From positions 1,978,896 through 2,042,895 of the forward strand of contig NZ_KE159567.1 of assembly GCF_000403845.2 (NCBI RefSeq): DNA of 64,000 nucleotides, given 5' to 3'. Positions 53,793 to 62,135 of this stretch are shown one piece after another. Positions within the stretch are counted from its first letter, which is position 1; each line of letters begins with the position of its first letter. This stretch comes from Eubacterium sp. 14-2 (GTDB lineage: Bacteria; Bacillota; Clostridia; Lachnospirales; Lachnospiraceae). The notes beneath the pieces are model-generated. The model was given only the letters and a program-made list of their open reading frames with translations, did not search any database and was not told the DNA's origin. The translations under genes and the position numbers were made by a program.

Positions 53793-53861
53793 AATATTGC
53801 TCCTTCCATCTTCCGGTATCTCTTATGCTCCCATACTATCATTAGAATGTTATTCTTCTTT

Positions 53862-53889
53862 ATTATAAATTATCCTAATAATAATGCAA
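53862..53889 (-). promoter_or_regulatory. Promoter of the fla/che operon
   Basis: TTGCAT (53884-53889), 16-nt spacer, TATAAT (53862-53867) on the minus strand, giving a leader of about 60 nt before flgB. It is sigma-A-like. No sigma-D-type (TAAA, then GCCGATAT) site was seen upstream of flgB. The rest of 53793-54114 holds no gene. Confidence 0.75.
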
Positions 53890-54056
53890 GCATTTTTTGT
53901 TGTTTTTGCGTATTTTTTACACCATCTTGTGCATTTCTGTCATTGTATCTACTATTTGCAGTATTTTTTGTAAAAAGCTGTCGACTGTATGCCGTCTCCT
54001 GACATTCTCTCTTTTCATCCTGCGTAAATTCTGCAGTTTTGCATATTCACACGCAC

Positions 54057-54093
54057 AAAAAGGACTTATAGCTCTATTCTACAAATCCCTTTT
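54057..54093 (-). terminator. Terminator of codY
   Basis: A stem of about 14 bp with G-U pairs (AAAAGGGATTTGTAG with CTATAAGTCCTTTT), followed by TTTTT, lies 20 bp after the codY stop and separates it from the fla/che promoter. Confidence 0.7.
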
Positions 54094-54114
54094 CACAAAA
54101 ACAACTAATTCCCT

Positions 54115-54903
54115 TTAGTTATGTTTCATATTTTGTTTTTTGATCCTGTCCAGCTCATCAAACACCACATCATTGAGGACCTTAATGTAAGTGCCCTTCA
54201 TCCCTGAAGAGCGGGACTCAATCACCCCCGCACTCTCAAATTTCCGGAGCGCATTGACAATCACGCTTCTGGTGATTCCTACCCGGTCAGCAATTTTGCT
54301 TGCCACCAGAATGCCTTCCCTGCCTTCCATTTCGTCAAAGATATGGGTAATCGCTTCCAGTTCTGAAAAAGAAAGGGTTCCTATGGCAGATTTCACAATC
54401 TGCACCTTCCGGTTCTCTTCCGCGCTTTCTTCATTGACGGAACGCATCATCTCCAGCCCTACCACAGTGGTTCCATATTCACTTAAAATAATATCGTCAA
54501 TGCCATACTGCTTCTCCAGCCGGTATACAAACAGCGTTCCGAGCCTTTCCCCTGCAATATCAATGGGGGTGATAATCGCCCGATACCTGCGTACATCTTC
54601 GGAAACAAATCCCAATGTCTCCAGATTTACATTTTCCTTAGTGGATAAAATGCCAAGCAAGCGCTCATTTAACAATGAATCAATAAATCCGCCCACCTCG
54701 TCCGCAATCAGTTCTTTAATTTCTTCCGTTCCATTTTCCCGACTGGCGCCCAGCACTTTCCCCTTCTTACTGATTACCAGAATATTAGATTCCAAAATCT
54801 CTGTCAGAACTTCACAAATATCGTTAAAGACTACTTTCGAGGAATTATTATTGTGCAGCAGTTTATTGATCTTTCTGGTTTTGTCTAACAACTGGACGCT
54901 CAT
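54115..54903 (-). CDS. codY: Global regulator CodY
   Basis: 262 aa. GTP- and branched-chain-amino-acid-sensing repressor of nutrient-limited functions, including ilv genes and, in several Gram-positives, motility. The N-terminal GAF domain begins MSVQLLDKTRKINKLLHNNN and includes DIAGERLGTLFVYRLEKQYG. The C-terminal winged helix reads ASKIADRVGITRSVIVNALR then KFESAGVIESRSSGMKGTYI. The ilv genes and the flagellar operon in this same window are natural candidate targets. Confidence 0.98.
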   Translation of the reverse strand: MSVQLLDKTRKINKLLHNNNSSKVVFNDICEVLTEILESNILVISKKGKVLGASRENGTEEIKELIADEVGGFIDSLLNERLLGILSTKENVNLETLGFVSEDVRRYRAIITPIDIAGERLGTLFVYRLEKQYGIDDIILSEYGTTVVGLEMMRSVNEESAEENRKVQIVKSAIGTLSFSELEAITHIFDEMEGREGILVASKIADRVGITRSVIVNALRKFESAGVIESRSSGMKGTYIKVLNDVVFDELDRIKKQNMKHN

Positions 54904-54945
54904 AATACTCCTCCTGATTCAAAACAATACCTACATATATTTTGA

Positions 54946-54974
54946 ATTCTACCACGCTTTCCGACAAATTTCAA
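54946..54974 (-). promoter_or_regulatory. codY promoter P2 (proximal)
   Basis: TTGAAA (54969-54974), 17-nt spacer, TAGAAT (54946-54951) on the minus strand, about 40 bp before the start codon. A CodY half-box AATTTTCTG (54987-54995) lies just upstream, which could allow autoregulation. Confidence 0.55.
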
Positions 54975-55009
54975 TAAGTTTCTATTAATTTTCTGTTTTC
55001 TTTGGCAGA

Positions 55010-55038
55010 ATTTTATATTTTCTAACTATTCCTGTCAA
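55010..55038 (-). promoter_or_regulatory. codY promoter P1 (distal)
   Basis: TTGACA (55033-55038), 17-nt spacer, TAAAAT (55010-55015) on the minus strand, just after the topA stop. It is the better match to the sigma-A consensus of the two codY promoters. Confidence 0.6.
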
Positions 55039-55062
55039 TTTTTCCACGTTTTTGAAAGGTTT

Positions 55063-57144
55063 TCAGGATTCTTCCTGCTTCTTTCTCTCTGTCACATATC
55101 CGCACTGGCTGTCCGCACATACCAGCTTATTTCCCTTTTCCACCATATAACCGCCGCATTCGGGACATTTCTCCTGAGAAGGCTTCTGCCAGGACATGAA
55201 ATCACAGTCCGGATTGTCTTCACAGCCGTAATATTTTCTCCCCTTTTTCGTCTTTTTCAGAACCACGTCTTTTCCGCATTTCGGACAGGCCACACCGATT
55301 TTTTCCAGATAGGGTTTGGTATTGCGGCATTCCGGAAATCCCGGACAGGCCAGAAACCTTCCGTGAGGCCCGTATTTAATCACCATATTCCGGCCGCACA
55401 AATCGCAGACCACATCTGTTACTTCGTCTTCTATCCTGATTTTTTCCAAATCTTTTTCCGCTGCCTGTACCGCTTCTTCCAGATCCGGATAAAAATTGCT
55501 GACCACTGCCTTCCAGTCAATGGCCCCTTCCGCCACTTTGTCCAGCAGAGACTCCATATTGGCTGTAAAACGTTCGTCCACAATGGTAGGAAAGGCTTCC
55601 TTCATAATGGAATTCACCACTTCTCCCAGCTCTGTAATATAAAGATTCCTGCTTTCCTTTACCACATACCGCCTGCCCAGCAAAGTGGTGATGGTGGGTG
55701 CATAGGTACTGGGACGCCCGATTCCCTGTTCTTCCAGGGCCTTTACCAGAGATGCTTCTGTAAAATGAGCCGGAGGCTGGGTAAAATGCTGTTTCTCTTC
55801 CAGTTCCTTCAGGTTCAGCTTCGTATCCTTATCCACAGACCTCAGCATTACGTTATTCTCACTCTTTTCATCCTCGTCCCCGGTGTAGACAGAAAGGAAA
55901 CCTTCAAAAATAATCCGGGAAGCAGACACATGAAACCGGTAATCTCCGGCTCCGATATTAATGGAGGTAGTCTCATATACTGCACTGCTCATACGGCTGG
56001 CAGTAAACCGGTTCCAGATAAGCTGATACAGCCGGAACTGATCTCTGCTCAGAGATTCTTTGATCATCACCGGGGTCCTAGTGATATCGGAAGGCCGGAT
56101 TGCCTCGTGGGCGTCCTGAATCTTACCGGAGCCCTTCCGCTCCTGCCCTTCTTTGGCCACATACTTTTCTCCATAGGAGGACCGGATATATTCTCTTGCA
56201 GCCTGGTCCGCTTCTTCGGATACACGCACGGAGTCCGTTCTCAGATAAGTGATAACGCCCACGGTTCCCTGTCCCTTAATGTCCACGCCTTCATATAGCT
56301 GCTGGGCCAGACGCATGGTTTTCTGAGTGGAAAAGTTCAGTGTCTTGGCCGCTTCCTGCTGAAGGGTACTGGTGGTAAAAGGCAGAGGAGATTTCTTGAT
56401 GCGCTCCCCTTTTTTCACATCCAGCACCTGATACTGTTCTTTTTCCAGTTTCTGCAGCAGCTGTTCCATTTCCTCTCCGGACCGGATGGTCATTTTGCCG
56501 CTGCTGTCTCCGTAAAAACGGGCGGTCAGACGCTTTTTCTCCCCCGGAACCGCAAACTGTGCTTCCAGAGTCCAGTATTCTTCCGGAATAAAGGCGTTGA
56601 TTTCCTCCTCCCGGTCGCAGATCATGCGCAGAGCCACGGACTGAACCCGGCCGGCGCTCAGTCCCCGTTTCACTTTTGCCCACAAAAGAGGACTGATACG
56701 GTAACCTACCATACGGTCCAGCATACGCCGGGCCTGCTGGGCGTCCACCAGATTCATATCTATTTCTCTGGCCTGCTTCAGGGAGGTTTTTACTGCATTT
56801 TTGGTTATCTCATTAAAACTGATACGGTATACATTTTTGTCTTCCAGCTTCAGCGCTTTGGACAAATGCCAGGAGATTGCCTCTCCTTCCCGGTCAGGGT
56901 CCGTTGCCAGATATACTTTTTCCGCTTTTTTTACTTCTTTGCGAAGTCCGGCAAGAATATCCCCTTTTCCTCGAATGGTAATATATTTCGGTTCATAATC
57001 ATGTTCCACATCAATTCCAAGCTGGCTTTTGGGCAAATCTCTCACATGCCCGTTGGAGGCTGCCACCTCATAATTCTTTCCCAGAAATTTTTTAATTGTC
57101 TTCACCTTTGCCGGTGATTCCACGATTACCAGATACTTTGCCAT
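55063..57144 (-). CDS. topA: DNA topoisomerase I
   Basis: 693 aa. Relaxes negative supercoils. It has a TOPRIM domain (LVIVESPAKVKTIKKF, with E9, and ATDPDREGEAI, with D82, D84, E86) and the catalytic tyrosine Y300 in VGVITYLRTDSVRVSE. Other core signatures are RRMLDRMVGYRISPLLWAKV and GLSAGRVQSVALRMI. Three C-terminal zinc-finger-like modules with CxxC pairs follow (CDLCGRNM, CPKCGKDV and CPECGGYM), typical of Firmicute TopA. The ribosome site is AAAAGGAG. Confidence 0.98.
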   Translation of the reverse strand: MAKYLVIVESPAKVKTIKKFLGKNYEVAASNGHVRDLPKSQLGIDVEHDYEPKYITIRGKGDILAGLRKEVKKAEKVYLATDPDREGEAISWHLSKALKLEDKNVYRISFNEITKNAVKTSLKQAREIDMNLVDAQQARRMLDRMVGYRISPLLWAKVKRGLSAGRVQSVALRMICDREEEINAFIPEEYWTLEAQFAVPGEKKRLTARFYGDSSGKMTIRSGEEMEQLLQKLEKEQYQVLDVKKGERIKKSPLPFTTSTLQQEAAKTLNFSTQKTMRLAQQLYEGVDIKGQGTVGVITYLRTDSVRVSEEADQAAREYIRSSYGEKYVAKEGQERKGSGKIQDAHEAIRPSDITRTPVMIKESLSRDQFRLYQLIWNRFTASRMSSAVYETTSINIGAGDYRFHVSASRIIFEGFLSVYTGDEDEKSENNVMLRSVDKDTKLNLKELEEKQHFTQPPAHFTEASLVKALEEQGIGRPSTYAPTITTLLGRRYVVKESRNLYITELGEVVNSIMKEAFPTIVDERFTANMESLLDKVAEGAIDWKAVVSNFYPDLEEAVQAAEKDLEKIRIEDEVTDVVCDLCGRNMVIKYGPHGRFLACPGFPECRNTKPYLEKIGVACPKCGKDVVLKKTKKGRKYYGCEDNPDCDFMSWQKPSQEKCPECGGYMVEKGNKLVCADSQCGYVTERKKQEES

Positions 57145-57163
57145 TTGTCTGCTCCTTTTATGG

Positions 57164-58279
57164 TCACTTACATTCTGCCCTTCGGATATAGCAGTTCCTG
57201 TATACTTCCAGTATACAGTCCTTTTCTCTCAGAGATTCCAGATTTTCCATAAGTTCTTTCAGGGAATATCCGGTTTCTGTCATAAGCTCGTCCAGATTCT
57301 TCGGACTCAAATCCAGACAACTATACACCAACCTTTCTGATTTTTCAAGTGATAATTTTTTAATTTTTTCACAGGATTCTAAAAAATCCGGAAAAAGATC
57401 CATTTCTTTCTGAAAGTCTTCCCAGGACAGATAAATTCCGGCCCCCTGTCCAATCAGCCGGTTGGTTCCCTGACTCAGAGCGTCTCCGACCCTTCCCGGC
57501 ACAGCATAAACTTCTTTCCCCTGTTCCAGTGCAAAATCCGCAGTGATCAGCGCACCGCTTTTTTCCCGTGCCTCCACCACCAGTACCAGGTCAGACAGAC
57601 CGCTGATCATCCGGTTTCTCTGTGGAAAAAAACGAGCCAGCGGCTTTGTGCCGGGAGGATATTCAGAAATCAGCCCTCCCCGGACAGAAAGGGCCTCATA
57701 CACTTTCCGGTTGGCCTCCGGATAGCAGACGTCCACACCGCAGCCCAGAATACCGCAGGAGAAGCCTCCCGCCTGCAGCGCGCCCCGGTGGCCTGCCCCG
57801 TCAATTCCTGCAGCCATACCGCTGATTACGGAGACGCCCCGCCGGGCCAGATGGTATCCTGCCTGTTCCGCTATCTGCCTGCCATAAACAGAACAGGCTC
57901 TGGCTCCCACCAGGGCCACTGCCGGAGCAGACTCCGGCGGCAGATTTCCCCGGCAGTACAGACCGTAGGGAGGGCTGCAAATCTGTTTCAGACGGGCGGG
58001 GTACTCAGAATCCTGCCACAGAATCAGACGGATATCCTTCCGGATGCAGTATGCCCGCATCTGTTCCAGTTCTTCTTCCGGCAGATTTCTTTCCTGTTCC
58101 AGCTTTTCTTTTTCCCTCTCTGTGAGGCCGGGCAGTTTCCTGATTTCTTCCGGTTTCATCCGGTAAATCTCCTCCGCTCTGCCAACGGTCTCAATAAGCC
58201 GGATTTTTTTCTTTCCTGACAGGCATAAAAGGCCTGCCAGCCAGTATTCGTACCGGCTGTGATAAATTTCTGTTCTCAT
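57164..58279 (-). CDS. dprA: DNA processing protein DprA
   Basis: 371 aa. Loads RecA onto incoming single-stranded DNA in transformation. A Rossmann-like core: AVALVGARACSVYGRQIAEQ, ISGMAAGIDGAGHRGALQAG and ILGCGVDVCYPEANRKVYE, then SEYPPGTKPLARFFPQRNRM and LVVEAREKSGALITAD. An N-terminal helical (SAM-like) region and a C-terminal winged-helix domain flank it. The start ATG overlaps the comM stop by 2 nt, so the pair is coupled. Competence itself is not proven for this organism. Confidence 0.96.
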   Translation of the reverse strand: MRTEIYHSRYEYWLAGLLCLSGKKKIRLIETVGRAEEIYRMKPEEIRKLPGLTEREKEKLEQERNLPEEELEQMRAYCIRKDIRLILWQDSEYPARLKQICSPPYGLYCRGNLPPESAPAVALVGARACSVYGRQIAEQAGYHLARRGVSVISGMAAGIDGAGHRGALQAGGFSCGILGCGVDVCYPEANRKVYEALSVRGGLISEYPPGTKPLARFFPQRNRMISGLSDLVLVVEAREKSGALITADFALEQGKEVYAVPGRVGDALSQGTNRLIGQGAGIYLSWEDFQKEMDLFPDFLESCEKIKKLSLEKSERLVYSCLDLSPKNLDELMTETGYSLKELMENLESLREKDCILEVYRNCYIRRAECK

Positions 58280-59820
58280 TCCTGTTCCCACTCTTTCCGG
58301 TCCGCACTGCGGTACAGCAGACTTTCCATAATATGAAGCCGGCTTATGCGCCCGGCATGTTCCATGTCTGCAATGGTACGGGCCACCCGAAGGGTCCGGT
58401 AATATCCCCGTACGCTTAAATTAAGACGTTCAAAGGATTCCTGCAGCAGTTTCTCCCCTTCCGGCTCCAGGGGACAGAATTCTTTTATATGGGAAACAGG
58501 TATCCGGCTGTTATAGAGGATTCCGCTGTCTGAAAAACGTTTTCTCTGAATTTCCTGCACTTCCCGCACCCGCTTTTGAACAGAGGCGGAGGTTTCTTCC
58601 GGACGTCCCTCCACAATTTCCGGAAGCCGGGGACGTTTCACCTCCACCGTCAAATCCATGCGGTCCAGAAAAGGCCGGCTGAGTTTGCTGAAATGGCGTT
58701 CCAGGACGGCAGAGGAACACCTGCATTTATTCCGGTCAGGATAGTATCCGCAGTTACAGGGATTCATGGCCCCGATGAGCATAATATCGGCCGGAAACTG
58801 ATAAGCGCCGCTGCGCCTTACCAGACGTATCACGCCCTCTTCCAGAGGCTGGCGCAGCACCTCCAGCACCTCCCGTCTGAACTCTGTCAGCTCGTCCAGA
58901 AACAATACCCCTTTATGGGAAAGGCTCAGTTCTCCCGGCTTTGGCACAGCTCCGCCGCCGGCCAGTCCCGCAGTGCTTATGGTATGGTGGGGACTTCGGA
59001 ACGGCCTCGTATAAAACTTTCCTTCCCGCTGGTCAAACAGACCGCTGACACTGTATATTCCGGCAAGCTCCAGCCCTTCTTCTTCGGTAAGGGGCGGCAG
59101 AATGGTAGATACCGCCTTTGCTGCCATGGTCTTGCCTGCTCCTGGCGGCCCCGTCATCAGCATGTTATGCCTTCCGGCTGCAGCGATTTCACAGGCCCGT
59201 TTCAGAACCTTCTGTCCATGCAGACCGGAAAAATCCCAGGGCGTCTCTTTGGCTTCTTCTGATACTTCTTCCATGTTGTGCGTTGGGGAAAACTTTTCCG
59301 GCTTCCGGTGAAATTCCTCCACCAGCGTCAGTACCTGATTCAGACTGTCTCCTGGCAGAATGGTGATTCCTTTCACCATTTCCGCTTCTTTCACATTTCC
59401 CCTGGGTATGCAGACGGTATGTTTTCCAGCTTCCCTGGCCGCCAGAACCATGGGAAGGATTCCGGCAGCAGGGCGCAATTCTCCGTTCAGACCGATTTCT
59501 CCGGCAAAAAATATTTCCTCCAGAAATGCTTCGGAAATTCTTCCGTAAGCTGCCAGCACCGCCAGCGCCACCGGAAGGTCAAAGCCGGTTCCTGTTTTCC
59601 GAATGTCTGCCGGATAAAAATTTACGGTAATCTTTTTAGGCGAAAGCCGGATTCCACTGTTGCGGATGGCCGCTTTCACCCGCTCTCTGGATTCTTTCAC
59701 CTCAGCGGACAGAATGCCCACCATTTCAAATACAGGCATACCATCGCATACGTCTGCTTCCACCTGTACCGGAACGCTCCGGATGCCGCAGACAACGGCC
59801 GTTGATACAATACTGTACAA
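58276..59820 (-). CDS. comM: Competence-associated AAA+ helicase ComM (YifB)
   Basis: 514 aa. Hexameric branch-migration helicase of the Mg-chelatase-like family that extends recombination during transformation. The N-terminal Lon-like domain contains FDLPVALAVLAAYGRI. The AAA+ core has Walker A GPPGAGKT (224-231), GVLFLDELTEFRREVLEVLR and QPLEEGVIRLVRR. The C-terminal part holds CNCGYYPDRNKCRCS, a cysteine cluster. The start is a TTG (59818-59820) behind a perfect AAAGGAGG. It is coupled to dprA. Confidence 0.95.
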   Translation of the reverse strand: MYSIVSTAVVCGIRSVPVQVEADVCDGMPVFEMVGILSAEVKESRERVKAAIRNSGIRLSPKKITVNFYPADIRKTGTGFDLPVALAVLAAYGRISEAFLEEIFFAGEIGLNGELRPAAGILPMVLAAREAGKHTVCIPRGNVKEAEMVKGITILPGDSLNQVLTLVEEFHRKPEKFSPTHNMEEVSEEAKETPWDFSGLHGQKVLKRACEIAAAGRHNMLMTGPPGAGKTMAAKAVSTILPPLTEEEGLELAGIYSVSGLFDQREGKFYTRPFRSPHHTISTAGLAGGGAVPKPGELSLSHKGVLFLDELTEFRREVLEVLRQPLEEGVIRLVRRSGAYQFPADIMLIGAMNPCNCGYYPDRNKCRCSSAVLERHFSKLSRPFLDRMDLTVEVKRPRLPEIVEGRPEETSASVQKRVREVQEIQRKRFSDSGILYNSRIPVSHIKEFCPLEPEGEKLLQESFERLNLSVRGYYRTLRVARTIADMEHAGRISRLHIMESLLYRSADRKEWEQE

Positions 59821-59938
59821 AAATACCTCCTTTTGTACTGGTTCGGGAATTTGGGCAGATACACCCTTTGAAAAAAGATGAGTATATCATATCACGTTTT
59901 CTTTTCTTTGAAAAGAGAAATCTGAAAAGCAAAAAGAA

Positions 59939-60559
59939 TCATTCAAAACATTCCTTTAATTTTTCCAGCGCCCGTTTCTCAATCCTGCTTACATAAGAAC
60001 GGGAAATTCCCAGTTTATCTGCAATCTCCCGCTGTGTGACCGGTTTTCGATTGTACAGTCCGTATCTCCATTCAATAATCTCCCGCTCCCTCCTGTTTAA
60101 AACTTTCGGAATCATTTCATAGACCTTCCTGGTATTTCCTTTCAGTTCAATTATCTCGAAAATATCCCGGTCCATGCTCTCCACCACATCCATCAGATTA
60201 ATCTGGTTTCCTTCTTTGTCCGTTCCGATGGGCTCATACAGCGACACCTCCCTGGAGGTTTTCTTTTTTCCCCGAAAATACATCAGCAGCTCGTTGTCAA
60301 TACATCTGGCCGCATAGGTGGCCAGCCGGTTTCCCCGCTCATGGTTAAAAGTGGAAATGGCTTTAATCAGTCCGATGGTTCCTATGGAAATCAGATCCTC
60401 CATGTCTTCTTCCCCGTTCTGGTATTTTCTGGAAATATGCGCTACCAGTCTCAGATTTCGTTCGATCAGGGTGTTTCTAGCTTCAAGGCTGCCCTCTTTC
60501 ATTTTCTTCAGATAACAGGTTTCTTCCTCGGCATTCAGCGGCATTAAAAATGTTTTCAA
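59939..60559 (-). CDS. sigK: Sporulation sigma factor sigma-K (no pro-sequence)
   Basis: About 207 aa. Late mother-cell sigma factor. Region 2: ARNTLIERNLRLVAHISRKY, DLISIGTIGLIKAISTFN and LATYAARCIDNELLMYFRG. Region 4: VTQREIADKLGISRSYVSRI followed by EKRALEKLKE. The gene is uninterrupted by a skin element. Only 6-8 residues precede the conserved LNAEEETCYLKKM, so there is no 20-residue pro-peptide, as in Clostridioides difficile. The start is placed at the TTG 60557-60559 with GAGG 8 nt upstream; an ATG at 60542-60544 lacks a ribosome site. Confidence 0.93.
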   Translation of the reverse strand: MKTFLMPLNAEEETCYLKKMKEGSLEARNTLIERNLRLVAHISRKYQNGEEDMEDLISIGTIGLIKAISTFNHERGNRLATYAARCIDNELLMYFRGKKKTSREVSLYEPIGTDKEGNQINLMDVVESMDRDIFEIIELKGNTRKVYEMIPKVLNRREREIIEWRYGLYNRKPVTQREIADKLGISRSYVSRIEKRALEKLKECFE

Positions 60560-60563
60560 AAAA

Positions 60564-60618
60564 AGCACCTCTAAGCTGATTTATTACATACTATGAAAAA
60601 TCAGCCTTTGAAGTGCCT
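60564..60618 (-). terminator. Long hairpin with T7 run overlapping the sigK ribosome site
   Basis: The arms GCACTTCAAAGGCTGATTT (60598-60616) and AAATCAGCTTAGAGGTGC (60565-60582) pair over about 17 bp and are followed by TTTTTTT. Minus-strand transcripts from the operon at 60.9-64 kb that read through would end here. The 3' arm contains the sigK ribosome site GAGG. Confidence 0.65.
60588..60617 (-). promoter_or_regulatory. Sigma-E-like promoter of sigK
   Basis: GGCACTTC (60610-60617) and CATAGTAT (60588-60595) are spaced by exactly 14 nt and match the sigma-E consensus (GKCATATT, N14, CATACAMT) at 5 of 8 and 6 of 8 positions. It would start mRNA inside the hairpin loop, so the sigK transcript would not form the terminator. 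sigK is a sigma-E target in known spore formers. Confidence 0.5.
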
Positions 60619-60642
60619 TTCCAACCGGAAAAAAGAAATCTC

Positions 60643-60671
60643 TTGCAAATTCCGGAAAAAAACGTTATACT
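60643..60671 (+). promoter_or_regulatory. Promoter of the DUF4250 gene
   Basis: TTGCAA (60643-60648), 17-nt spacer, TATACT (60666-60671) on the plus strand, 44 bp before the start codon. Confidence 0.7.
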
Positions 60672-60715
60672 TTCCTTCATCAGATTATTGCAGATTACTG
60701 CCAAAGGAGGTCATC

Positions 60716-60892
60716 ATGAATCTGCCGAAGGATCCCGTTATATTATTAAGTTTTATCAATACTTATTTAAGAGACCGTTATCCGTCCCTGGAAGAGTTCT
60801 GCAAAAGCCATAACATCTCTCAGGAAGCAGTCACCGGCCCCCTTGCCGCCATTGATTATCATTATCAGCCGGACAAAAATCAGTTTGTGTAA
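60716..60892 (+). CDS. DUF4250 family protein
   Basis: 58 aa. MNLPKDPVILLSFINTYLRD followed by RYPSLEEFCKSHNISQEAV and the C-terminal AAIDYHYQPDKNQFV are the DUF4250 pattern. The family is small, widespread in Clostridia and of unknown function. The start is the ATG at 60716 behind AAAGGAGG; a longer in-frame start would add 41 unlikely residues. It is divergent from sigK and convergent with the DUF5662 gene, leaving 3 bp between stops. Confidence 0.88.
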   Translation: MNLPKDPVILLSFINTYLRDRYPSLEEFCKSHNISQEAVTGPLAAIDYHYQPDKNQFV

Positions 60893-60895
60893 GTT

Positions 60896-61447
60896 TTATG
60901 AGCGTCTGCCATAATCCTTTTTCTTCAATACCACTTGCTTAATATAGCGGAAAGTGACATCTTCCCCCCGTTCCGCCAGCATACGCAGCAGGTGCTCTAA
61001 CAGTTTCCTGGTATCTTCATGGAGCATATGATATGCTTTTCCGTTCTCGTAATACTCCAGCGGACTTCTGTCGGTGTAATCTTCTCTGAGATAGTTTTTC
61101 GACGCTGACATACGGTCAATAAACATTTCCACCACATATTTTATGGGCATCTTCATGCCGGTCATCCCCCGGTGTTCTCCGGTTCCGTAGTCAATCCAGT
61201 ATTCCATGTGATGTTTGTTCCTGCCCTTGTGATGCAGCCAGGAAGAAGAATAACCTTTCTGCTTCCGTTCTATATTGTTTGGACTTAAATTCCCCTGAAA
61301 ATACCTGCATCCCACCAGAAATTCCACAGGGGTATATTTGGACAGATCATGGAGCAGTCCCTGTCTGTAGAGTCCCACACGAAAACACCCCTGCATTACA
61401 AGCGCCTTGTGACGGGTAATGGTTTTAAAATGCTGCCAGGCTTTCAT
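60896..61447 (-). CDS. DUF5662 family protein
   Basis: 183 aa, soluble. The HD-phosphohydrolase-like spacing of histidines is visible: LLHDLSKYTPVEFLVG, then WLHHKGRNKHHMEYWIDYG. The family is conserved in Firmicutes and uncharacterised. A metal-dependent hydrolase role is possible from the His/Asp pattern but is inference. It is the last gene of a unit with the TraX-like and GH13-like genes (28-bp gap to traX), terminated by the hairpin in front of sigK. Confidence 0.82.
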   Translation of the reverse strand: MKAWQHFKTITRHKALVMQGCFRVGLYRQGLLHDLSKYTPVEFLVGCRYFQGNLSPNNIERKQKGYSSSWLHHKGRNKHHMEYWIDYGTGEHRGMTGMKMPIKYVVEMFIDRMSASKNYLREDYTDRSPLEYYENGKAYHMLHEDTRKLLEHLLRMLAERGEDVTFRYIKQVVLKKKDYGRRS

Positions 61448-61475
61448 CTCTTCCTCACACTCCTGTCTGTTTCAA

Positions 61476-62132
61476 TTACAATGCATAAACGCATATAAGA
61501 CGTATTACCAGCAAATGGGCCGGATAAAAAAGATAGAAAAAGTATTTCATGGAAGGCCCTTTCTTTCCATTATACAAAAGCATGGGAAATACTGCAAGCC
61601 CCGCATACCCCTGAACACTCATTCCATACAGCAGAAAGTTCATAGCTGCAAAAACTGCCTGTCTGGCAAAAAAATACTGATGCAGAAGATAAAAACAGAG
61701 GATATACACAATGCCTGCCGCTCCGTAATCTGTTCTCAGAACCTCAGCCAGTACCATGGCCGCAATAAAAATAAAAAGTGAACTTAATTTTGTACGGTTT
61801 TTCTGATACTGTTCCACCACAATCAGTCCCAGAAACAGCGTAAAAAACACATTCTGGTGGCTGAAACTTATTCTGCTGTAAAAAGCCAGGTCAAAGGGAA
61901 TCTCCGACAATGCCGCAAAGGCCAGAAGCCGCAGCTCATACCTGCGTATATCACTGGTATGGACCGCCCCTTCCACCAGCAGAAAGCAGTAGATGGGGAA
62001 AGCCAGCCTTCCAATGATTCTGAGCTGTATATACTGGGGAAAAAGGACTGCTCCCACATGGTCCGTCAGCATACAGACCATGGCAATCCATTTCAGCGTA
62101 AAACCGCTGATACCGAATCTTCGTTCTTCCAT
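61476..62132 (-). CDS. TraX-family membrane protein
   Basis: 218 aa with about seven membrane segments. It begins FGISGFTLKWIAMVCMLTDH, and IIGRLAFPIYCFLLVEG, LSEIPFDLAFY and NVFFTLFLGLIVVEQY are TraX family features. TraX acetylates F-pilin in conjugation. Chromosomal homologues in Firmicutes are of unknown function and probably acetylate another membrane or cell-wall substrate. Its start is 3 bp from the stop of the GH13-like gene, so they are co-translated. Confidence 0.9.
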   Translation of the reverse strand: MEERRFGISGFTLKWIAMVCMLTDHVGAVLFPQYIQLRIIGRLAFPIYCFLLVEGAVHTSDIRRYELRLLAFAALSEIPFDLAFYSRISFSHQNVFFTLFLGLIVVEQYQKNRTKLSSLFIFIAAMVLAEVLRTDYGAAGIVYILCFYLLHQYFFARQAVFAAMNFLLYGMSVQGYAGLAVFPMLLYNGKKGPSMKYFFYLFYPAHLLVIRLICVYAL

Positions 62133-62135
62133 CTG

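Noticed and set aside
55363-56298. 311-codon plus-strand frame opposite topA
   Set aside because: Antisense image of topA, with no start signal and no recognisable domain.
59821-59938. Promoter of comM or terminator of sigK
   Set aside because: AT-rich with several TATGAT/TATACT-like hexamers but no -35 with proper spacing, and no clear hairpin with a T run.
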